Part shown: one piece after another, positions 1-6,335 of the stretch
How the letters are laid out: the number at the start of each line of letters is the position of its first letter
Numbering within the stretch: position 1 is the stretch's first letter
NCBI GenBank assembly: GCA_002292185.1
Contig: DBBL01000084.1
Coordinates: forward strand, 1-16,548
DNA from: Akkermansiaceae bacterium UBA985
GTDB taxonomy: Bacteria > Verrucomicrobiota > Verrucomicrobiia > Verrucomicrobiales > Akkermansiaceae
DNA length: 16,548 bases
Reading direction: 5' to 3'
Position numbers and translations under genes: made by a program
The notes under the pieces: generated by a model
The model's database searches: none
What the model saw: only the letters and a program-made list of their open reading frames with translations
Told to the model about the DNA's origin: nothing

Positions 1-1586
1 CCAATAAATTCCTTCGCTTGAATGTCAGCGGGGAGACCGTCAAAACCATTGAATTCAGAAGGGAAGGGGTCAAATCCCCATGCGGCAAAAAGATCGAGGA
101 TGACTTGTCTGTTATCAATGACCAGATAGCCGAGACCAAGTCCGATGAGGCCGCCGAATAGGCCGATGATAATGCCTTGGTAGAGGAACACACGGACGAG
201 CTGGGCGGGTGCGGCGCCGAGGGCTTTCATGACCCCGATTTCACGCTTTTTCTGGATGGTGACGGTAAACATCACGGCCATAATGGAAAAGGCGGAGACC
301 ATCATAATGAACGACAACGAAAAAGTGAGCAATTGACGTTGGGTTTTAATGAGGGCGAATTGCTGCTGGTGATCTTGCATCCAGGTGCGAGCTGCCCAAG
401 CGCCATCATCTGGTAGATTGGGCTGCACCACATCATTGAGGACCTCGGCAGCAAAATACGGATCGGTGAGCCGCAGGGCGATGCCGCGTACGCCAGCACC
501 GAGGCCTGTGAGATCTTGACCAACAGGGAGGGGAACAAACACATCTGGGCTGGCAGCGTGGCGTGTGGCCTGGTAGATGCCGATCACGGTGAGATCTTTG
601 GGCAGGACTACCGTTCTCATGTGCTTGATGTCTTGAATGTCCGCTTTGTCCGTATTGATAGTTGTCAGCTCGTCGAGTAGTGCGAGTGCTTTTGCCATGT
701 GGCCGGCGTCAAAGGTGTAAATCCCACTGTTATCGGGATCAGGAGTGCTGCGCTCACCTTGCTCAAGGTGGATGAGCAGGGCGTCGATAGCATCTCTTTC
801 CACATTACGGAGATTCTGATCCATGAGCGGCGTCAGGCGGTTGTAGTAGAGCTCTTGAAGTTGTTTGATGGGAGTGGTTTCCTTGTCGTCAGCCTGGGTG
901 AACATTTTTTTCAAGTCGTCCCTGATCTGGGCAAGTCCTTGGGCCGTTCTCTGGTGTAAGGGAGCTTCGCCAATGCGCTCGAGAATCGGTTGGACTTGCT
1001 TGAGGTTGCGATTGGTATGGATCTGGATGGTGTCACCAACCATAATACCAAAGCGCTCAGCCGTGATTGAGGAGATGACGGCAGTCTCTCCAAGGCCCAT
1101 ATCGGCATTGCCATTGCCTGGCTCGATGAGGTCTTGCAGGGATTTGAGTTGAGTCTTATTGGCGGTATCGATGGCTTGCATCGCTGCCGGAGCAACGCTC
1201 CCAGCTCGGTCGAGTAGCACCCAGTCATTGACCAAGGCATAGGCGCTTTCCACCCCCTCGAGTGAGGACATCGATTTCTCCAATACACGCCATTCTGCTT
1301 CAGCATTGTAGTCGGGGAATTCCTCGGCATCGGGCCATGAGGCAATGCGTTCAATGTTGATGTGTGGGGTGTAGCTCAACACACGGTCTTTCACCAGTTG
1401 TTCAAATCCGCCAAACACCGAGAGAACAACAATGAGGACCATCACACCGATGGCAACGCCAGCCAGTGAGATCAGGGTGATGACCGAGACGTGGGTGCGC
1501 AGCGGGTTGAGGTAGCGCAGGGCAAGAAGGAGGCTGAAATTTTTTCTGACGATAGCTCGTTGAAGTGGTTGTTTTCTGAACTGCAA
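1..1586 (-). CDS. LolC/LolE-type FtsX-family ABC transporter permease, partial (C-terminus beyond left edge)
   Basis: Inner-membrane permease of the lipoprotein-releasing (LolCDE) or MacB-like type, which with an ATPase such as LolD would pass outer-membrane lipoproteins to a periplasmic carrier. Seen: an N-terminal NFSLLLALRYLNPLR segment and a first membrane helix, a long periplasmic region, then the FtsX-type membrane block with TIQKKREIGVMKALGA and two further helices. The last helix lies outside the window. About 528 codons are visible, against roughly 400 for E. coli LolC or LolE. The excess is in the periplasmic part, roughly positions 640-1020, which is helical and charged. The start is uncertain. 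The frame opens after a stop at 1596-1598, and the best codon is TTG at 1586, with no clear ribosome site. An ATG at 1613 would need a one-base shift at the T6 run 1540-1545. It lies 35 bases after comEC, so the two are probably co-transcribed. No ATPase gene is visible. Family is confident; transported substrate is inferred. Confidence 0.82.
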   Translation of the reverse strand, partial: MQFRKQPLQRAIVRKNFSLLLALRYLNPLRTHVSVITLISLAGVAIGVMVLIVVLSVFGGFEQLVKDRVLSYTPHINIERIASWPDAEEFPDYNAEAEWRVLEKSMSSLEGVESAYALVNDWVLLDRAGSVAPAAMQAIDTANKTQLKSLQDLIEPGNGNADMGLGETAVISSITAERFGIMVGDTIQIHTNRNLKQVQPILERIGEAPLHQRTAQGLAQIRDDLKKMFTQADDKETTPIKQLQELYYNRLTPLMDQNLRNVERDAIDALLIHLEQGERSTPDPDNSGIYTFDAGHMAKALALLDELTTINTDKADIQDIKHMRTVVLPKDLTVIGIYQATRHAASPDVFVPLPVGQDLTGLGAGVRGIALRLTDPYFAAEVLNDVVQPNLPDDGAWAARTWMQDHQQQFALIKTQRQLLTFSLSFIMMVSAFSIMAVMFTVTIQKKREIGVMKALGAAPAQLVRVFLYQGIIIGLFGGLIGLGLGYLVIDNRQVILDLFAAWGFDPFPSEFNGFDGLPADIQAKEFI

Positions 1587-1621
1587 ATTGATGGTTTAGA
1601 ACAAGATTGTCCATCGAATTG

Positions 1622-3937
1622 TCACCGCAGGTCGGATCGGGGGTCAATAGTGATTACTTCGGCATTTTTTAGTGTGGGGGTAAGCACTAGTCGCTGGTCT
1701 TTGATCGTTAGGGTGAGGGCTCCGGATTGTTGCTGATCAATGGTGGTGATGCCCAGCGCCTCTGTGCGGGTGAACCAGTTTTCAGGGATGCGTTCGTTTG
1801 CTGGAAACTCTGAATTGGTTGAGATGATGACCTGAGGTGATACCGCGCGATAAAACTCCTCACGGCCGGTAAAATCACCTCTATTTCTACCGCTGATAAT
1901 GACGTCTGCTTGCAGGTCTGCACCGGAAGCTAGCAACCTGGTCTCGGTGATAAATCCAGCATCTCCGGTGAACATGATTTTCCAGCCGTGCCAATGCAAG
2001 CGTATCACCAGACCGCTATCATCCGCGCGTCCGTAGCCATTGAGTTCGATGGGGGCTTGTAAGACCTCAAGGGTTACGCCGGGCTCGACGGGAAACGTTT
2101 GTCCTGAGTGAGGCGTGATCAGTTGGCAGTTCGTTTCGGCCGATTTTTCGATAAAGGCTTGGTAGCTTTTGCTCAGTAGATCAGCGCGAGGAATGATCGC
2201 TTGCCGTGGAGTAAACTGATCCAGACAGAGGCTCATGCTACCACTGTGTTTGGAATCAGCATGGCTGACGATCAGTGAATCGGGTTCGATTTTGAGGGCC
2301 TGTAGCGTAGGTAAAACATGCCAGAAGAAGGTGTCATCACGGCCGCCATCTAGCAAGATGCCGCCGCCGGCATCGATCAGGTTGGCGCCTCCTCCATTGG
2401 GGATATCAAAAACAATGATCTGGCCTTTCTCGGGCCGCGTTGGTTTTTTATGCCAGTAGGCACCTGGAATATGTGCAAATGCGGCAGCTGTGTGATAGGT
2501 TGATTTTGCAACCCATGAGTTGAGATGATTGACGGCATCACCGGCTGGTTGCCAGAGGGCTCCTGCTGAGATGGCCAGCATCGCCAGGGCAAGAATGACA
2601 AAAACCATCAGCATGAGGGGTATGCCCGCGATGATGGCGATAGGAGTGACAATGCCAAAATGAATCCATATCAGGGGAGCTGAGCCCATCCAGGCCGCCA
2701 GTGAAACGGAGAGGGAGTTGCGTAGCCACTTTCGCCAACCCAGAATGCGTTCTTGCCATGGAGTCAGCAGAAGTCTTGGCATAAAGGGGTCAATCTCAGA
2801 CATCGGTTTGAGAATACGGATCCAGAAAGCGGTAGCCATCGCGAGTGCCAACAGCACTCCATAGGACAGCTGAAAGCCGGGCGTGAAGAGCTGGTGACCA
2901 TCCCAGAGTAATACGATGATGGCACTTGCTCCCAGGCTGTTGATCAAAGAGGGCTTTCTCTTGATGAGAAATCCCGTGAGGAAGACGGTCGCCATGATGA
3001 CGGCTCGCACGGAAGGTGGGCGCAGGCCTGTGATACCCGCGTAAGCGGTCATGGCAGCAATGACGCCGCCGATAAGCACCCAGCGCGGGGCTCTGAGAAA
3101 CCAGAGCAGGCAGCCAAAGATAGTTCCCACCATGCCGACATGCAGACCACTGACGGCGAAAACATGAAGGGTGCCACTCTTGCGGAAATCCTCAACCATT
3201 GACGAGCTGCGCCCTGGGCGCTCACCCAATACCACTGCTCGTATGAGTTGAGCTGATGGGGCATCGGCATCTAAGCCGGAGGTCATGCTTTGGCGTATTG
3301 ATTGGCGCCAGTTTGCCATTATGCGTATGGGTCGATGAACAAGACTAAGCCCAAGAATGGTGACGGGGGATCGTGGCGCCATAGTCAGGTTAGCACCTTG
3401 ACGATAAAGCCATGTCTGCCGGTCAAATCCATGGGGGTTGCGCAGCGGTTTGATGAGCCGGAGCGGGCCTACTGCCTCTATGATGTCACCGTATTGCAGT
3501 GTTGATTCATGAAAGGGCGATGTTGTCAGCTGCACGACCATCCCCGATGCAGGTGGCAAACCACTGGCTTGAGATGTCGCTTGAATTTTGCTTGTTTTGA
3601 CAAGGTAGGGCCCGTTTTGTCTGGAGCCAGTAGCAATAATAACTCCCTTTAGAGTGTATGCTCCGTTGAGCTTGCCGGTATCAGCAGCATGACTCCAAGC
3701 GCGCAAGTTTTCAATCTTCGGTCCATGGAGGCCGCTTGCCAGTATGAAGGTAACGATGAAAAGTGTGATGTCGCTTTTGCGGAAGGCAAGAATGCCTGCG
3801 ATGCTAATAAGGGTTATGGCGACCCAGTGTTGGGTGCCGTAATAATCAGCACTCAGGATGCCGAATGTGACTCCTAGAACGAGTGGCCAGAGAGGGAATA
3901 GCGAGAGCGATCTCCCTAGTATGTTAGATCCACGCAC
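1622..3937 (-). CDS. comEC: ComEC/Rec2-family DNA uptake channel protein with altered metallo-beta-lactamase-like domain
   Basis: Polytopic inner-membrane protein expected to carry single-stranded DNA into the cytoplasm during natural transformation. Its 771 residues match the usual family size (B. subtilis ComEC is about 776). Order: hydrophobic N-terminus with helices at about 12-70, an OB-like soluble region at about 90-200, the Competence domain with SGLHVG at 263-268, RPPSVRA at 306-312 and GFQLSYG at 354-360, more helices to about 460, then a C-terminal metallo-beta-lactamase-like domain at about 505-755. In that domain HADSKH (559-564) stands for the usual HxDxDH, FTGDA (656-660) is kept, and the usual HHGS site reads RNRGD (684-688). 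The nuclease-like function of this domain may therefore be weakened or lost. The start is GTG at 3937; there is no in-frame ATG nearby. Upstream 70 bases away is a small TPR protein on the same strand; downstream is the permease. Confidence 0.92.
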   Translation of the reverse strand: MRGSNILGRSLSLFPLWPLVLGVTFGILSADYYGTQHWVAITLISIAGILAFRKSDITLFIVTFILASGLHGPKIENLRAWSHAADTGKLNGAYTLKGVIIATGSRQNGPYLVKTSKIQATSQASGLPPASGMVVQLTTSPFHESTLQYGDIIEAVGPLRLIKPLRNPHGFDRQTWLYRQGANLTMAPRSPVTILGLSLVHRPIRIMANWRQSIRQSMTSGLDADAPSAQLIRAVVLGERPGRSSSMVEDFRKSGTLHVFAVSGLHVGMVGTIFGCLLWFLRAPRWVLIGGVIAAMTAYAGITGLRPPSVRAVIMATVFLTGFLIKRKPSLINSLGASAIIVLLWDGHQLFTPGFQLSYGVLLALAMATAFWIRILKPMSEIDPFMPRLLLTPWQERILGWRKWLRNSLSVSLAAWMGSAPLIWIHFGIVTPIAIIAGIPLMLMVFVILALAMLAISAGALWQPAGDAVNHLNSWVAKSTYHTAAAFAHIPGAYWHKKPTRPEKGQIIVFDIPNGGGANLIDAGGGILLDGGRDDTFFWHVLPTLQALKIEPDSLIVSHADSKHSGSMSLCLDQFTPRQAIIPRADLLSKSYQAFIEKSAETNCQLITPHSGQTFPVEPGVTLEVLQAPIELNGYGRADDSGLVIRLHWHGWKIMFTGDAGFITETRLLASGADLQADVIISGRNRGDFTGREEFYRAVSPQVIISTNSEFPANERIPENWFTRTEALGITTIDQQQSGALTLTIKDQRLVLTPTLKNAEVITIDPRSDLR

Positions 3938-4007
3938 ATAAATATGTTAGTGTGGTCTTCGGCGGGGGCAAGGATATCTTCTTTGAATCTAACGGGTAAT
4001 TAGAATT

Positions 4008-4646
4008 TCACACTGAGGCCTCTTGCTCTTGTGCTTTTTCTATTTCATTGAGCCTGTGAGTGGCGCTCGCTGAGTATTGTGATTCGGGAAAGGTCTCGAC
4101 GATTTGTTCTAGGATGGCAATGCACGCTTCTTTGTCGTTCATGCTGTTAAGTTGAATGTCGGCGAGTCGGCTCATGAAAAATGCGGTATCGTCTGCGGGC
4201 CAGTGGTGTTCTTCAAGTGCCGTTCGCAGGGTGTTCATCGAGATCTCGGGGTCTTCCAGCTGGTCGTGTTGAATTTTTGCAATTTCAACCCAAGGAAGTC
4301 GATTGTCCGGTTCTTCCATTGCGATGGCCCGGTAGAGGGTAATCGCTTCGATGTATTCACCACGAGCGTAGGCGGCTTGGGCCTTGTGGATGGGTTCTCT
4401 AGCTATGGTCTCGTTGGATGCAAGCACAGCGTTAGTCGCCTTGTCAGTCATTGCTGGCAAGATATACATGACAAACATAAATCCTACATAAAGACCTGCC
4501 AGTAAGAGCACCGGGAGTTGCGCTGCCTGCTTTGATGCATCATCAGGATCGTTGTTGGCTACTGCCGAGATGACTAAGGCTGCAATGATCAAGAAGGCGA
4601 TGACATGAAAAATTTTCCGCAACATAGTAGAGTCAAAACCTAGCAT
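4008..4646 (-). CDS. Small membrane-anchored TPR-like protein, function unknown
   Basis: A 212-residue protein with two hydrophobic segments near the N-terminus (about residues 12-30 and 45-66), followed by a soluble helical domain. The helical part has TPR-like pairs: AQAAYARGEYIEAITLYRAI, a middle pair around NTLRTALEEHHWP, and a last pair around CIAILEQIVETFPESQY. Such domains usually bind partner proteins. No catalytic motif is visible. The ATG at 4646 gives the longest form; a second in-frame ATG at 4625, just before the first hydrophobic stretch, is equally plausible, and neither has a strong ribosome site. It reads in the same direction as comEC, 70 bases downstream, so a shared transcript is possible, but a role in competence would be guesswork. 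I do not recognise a named family. Confidence 0.7.
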   Translation of the reverse strand: MLGFDSTMLRKIFHVIAFLIIAALVISAVANNDPDDASKQAAQLPVLLLAGLYVGFMFVMYILPAMTDKATNAVLASNETIAREPIHKAQAAYARGEYIEAITLYRAIAMEEPDNRLPWVEIAKIQHDQLEDPEISMNTLRTALEEHHWPADDTAFFMSRLADIQLNSMNDKEACIAILEQIVETFPESQYSASATHRLNEIEKAQEQEASV

Positions 4647-4722
4647 GGATCAAATGGCCATGGAAAGCAGAAAAAAGTAAGCGGAAAAAAGATAGTGGGG
4701 CAGAGCTCAAGCGTGTGCTCCA

Positions 4723-5097
4723 CTACATGCGCCGTGCGTTGCGCCCCTCGTCAATGAGATTCCAAAAGTGCTTCGATTCAGCGAGTTGCTCATCCTCTGA
4801 AACCGGCATTTTCGATCTGAATAAAAAATCAGAAAATGTATTTTTGTGCAGCACTCGGTGGACAATCACCAAGTTCTCAGCCACTTCGAAGTAGATACGG
4901 CAATCATTCGCGCGGAATCGATAAAGTGTTTTGCCGTCGCGCGCTATCTTGCCAAAGTTCCTATGCTCGTCATTGTCGTCCAATTCAACGAGGTCTGATT
5001 CAGAAACCCTGAAGGCATCGAGGAGCTCTAGTTGGTCGAGAGTATCCATGCGGGATATCTCGGCAGCACTAATTTCATTGAAGACGATCTGTAACAC
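4723..5097 (-). CDS. Orphan RelE/ParE-superfamily toxin-like protein
   Basis: A 124-residue protein if started at GTG 5097. That start gives the beta-strand opening MLQIVFNEISAAEI, which fits how RelE/ParE proteins begin, and a GGGTGG stretch about 10 bases upstream may act as ribosome site. The core FGKIARDGKTLYRFRAND (about 48-65) and CRIYFEVAENLVIVHRVLHK (66-85) is the typical RelE/ParE beta-sheet with its Arg-rich turn. Members of this family are mRNA interferases or gyrase poisons. A charged C-terminal tail of about 30 residues follows. No antitoxin-sized gene is next to it: only 76 bases separate it from the TPR protein, and upstream the divergent hydrolase begins at 5218. It may be a domesticated or stand-alone member. 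A longer frame starts at ATG 5163 but adds residues unlike the family; a shorter form from ATG 5049 would lose the first strand. Confidence 0.65.
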   Translation of the reverse strand: MLQIVFNEISAAEISRMDTLDQLELLDAFRVSESDLVELDDNDEHRNFGKIARDGKTLYRFRANDCRIYFEVAENLVIVHRVLHKNTFSDFLFRSKMPVSEDEQLAESKHFWNLIDEGRNARRM

Positions 5098-5217
5098 ACA
5101 TGTAGAAAACCACCCAGCGGACAAATAATCAAGCAATCTCGGAGTTCTTTGATGGAGGGGCATGCTTCATGGGTGCTTGCAATCAGCTTTGTTTAGCGGC
5201 AAGCTTGTCTGGCTTTC

Positions 5218-6237
5218 ATGATGAGTTCTTTTTCCAGACTGGCTGTGTCGTCGAAAATGCTGGCCACTTTTGCTTGGGTAGCGCTGCTGTCATCATGTGC
5301 CACGTCCATTAGCTTTGCTCCGCCAGTGAAAGGAAATCCACAGCTCAAGAAAGATCATTACGTAAGCTATGATGGTGACGAGTTTGGCTACCGTAAGTGG
5401 TTGCCGAAATCCGCGGCCCATCAAGATCCAGCGATCGTTATTATTGGCGTGCATGGAATTTCAGGTCATGCAGGTGATTATGATAACTTGGCGCACTACC
5501 TGTTAAAGCATCGCCAAGATGTGGCGCTCTATGCAGCGGAGACGAGGGGTCAAGGTATGGATCTAAAAGAGCGTAGGCGTGGCGATATCAGACGAGTAGA
5601 GCAGTGGTATCAAGACCTCACTACTTTCACGGAGTTGGTGCGCCAAGAGCATCCCCAATCAAAAATCGTTTGGTTTGGTGAGAGCATGGGGTCATTGATT
5701 GTGATGCACGGATATCAAAACGCGCGCCGTGAACAACGGCCGCATGCTATGGCGATCTCTTCGCCGATTATCGAGGTCGACTCTGAGCTTCCCACGTGGA
5801 AGTTGTTGGCCGCAAAATGTGCTGCCATACTTTTCCCCAAGGCTAGAATTTCACTGGAATCGCTTTCCGATGGTCGGCGCCCGATGGTGACTAAAGAGGA
5901 TATTCATGAGCAGCAGGCAGCCAAGAATCCGTGGTATATCCGCCGCTACACTCTTCGTTTGTTGGTTGGTCTTGGCGACCTGGCCCAGTCCATGGATCAA
6001 ATGGCACCGGCCGTCTCGTGCCCCGTGCTGGTGCTTCACGGAGGTAAAGATTTTTTCACGCAAGAAGACAAGGTGAACGACTTCTGCAAGAGCTTTAATC
6101 AATCAATCGACAAAACACATCACTACTATCCTGGCTCATACCACCTCCTCATGTATGACCATCAGCGAGTTCAGATTTTCAGCGATATATCCTCATGGTT
6201 AAATAAGATGGGTGACCATCAGCGCTCTAGTAAGTGA
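5218..6237 (+). CDS. Lipoprotein alpha/beta hydrolase, lysophospholipase / monoacylglycerol lipase-like
   Basis: Serine hydrolase of the Hydrolase_4 (lysophospholipase, monoglyceride lipase) type, likely lipid-anchored outside the cytoplasm. Of 339 residues, the first 27 form a lipoprotein signal with lipobox LLSSC and Cys27 as the lipidated residue. The fold landmarks are in order: HGISGHAGDYDNLAHYL (79-95) with the oxyanion-hole region, ETRGQG (108-113), the nucleophile elbow GESMG (Ser156), Asp278 in HGGKDFFT, and His309 in GSYHLL. The catalytic triad is therefore complete. The likely substrate is a lysophospholipid or monoacylglycerol, though esters of other kinds cannot be excluded. Two ATG codons lie side by side at 5218 and 5221. 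It is divergent from the RelE-like gene, so a promoter should lie in 5098-5217, and it is followed after 59-98 bases by the long TPR protein. Confidence 0.85.
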   Translation: MMSSFSRLAVSSKMLATFAWVALLSSCATSISFAPPVKGNPQLKKDHYVSYDGDEFGYRKWLPKSAAHQDPAIVIIGVHGISGHAGDYDNLAHYLLKHRQDVALYAAETRGQGMDLKERRRGDIRRVEQWYQDLTTFTELVRQEHPQSKIVWFGESMGSLIVMHGYQNARREQRPHAMAISSPIIEVDSELPTWKLLAAKCAAILFPKARISLESLSDGRRPMVTKEDIHEQQAAKNPWYIRRYTLRLLVGLGDLAQSMDQMAPAVSCPVLVLHGGKDFFTQEDKVNDFCKSFNQSIDKTHHYYPGSYHLLMYDHQRVQIFSDISSWLNKMGDHQRSSK

Positions 6238-6335
6238 TGAGTTTATTGAGTTCATCTCCTCTTAACATGCATTAAGGCGACTAAACAAAAGATCCAATGA
6301 TCACGCAGCTTCATTCAATTCACGACAAACGCCAT

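Noticed and set aside
911..1354. Minus-strand 147-codon frame overlapping the permease
   Set aside because: The alternative frame on the same strand carries the conserved FtsX-type sequence without a break; this one has no family features.
3920..3950. Direct repeat TATGTTAG at 3920-3927 and 3943-3950 as an operator for comEC
   Set aside because: Only eight bases, one copy inside the coding start, and no partner regulator; chance cannot be excluded.
4152..4505. Plus-strand 117-codon frame opposite the small TPR protein
   Set aside because: Cys/Phe/Val-rich shadow of the TPR-coding strand, no start context or domain.
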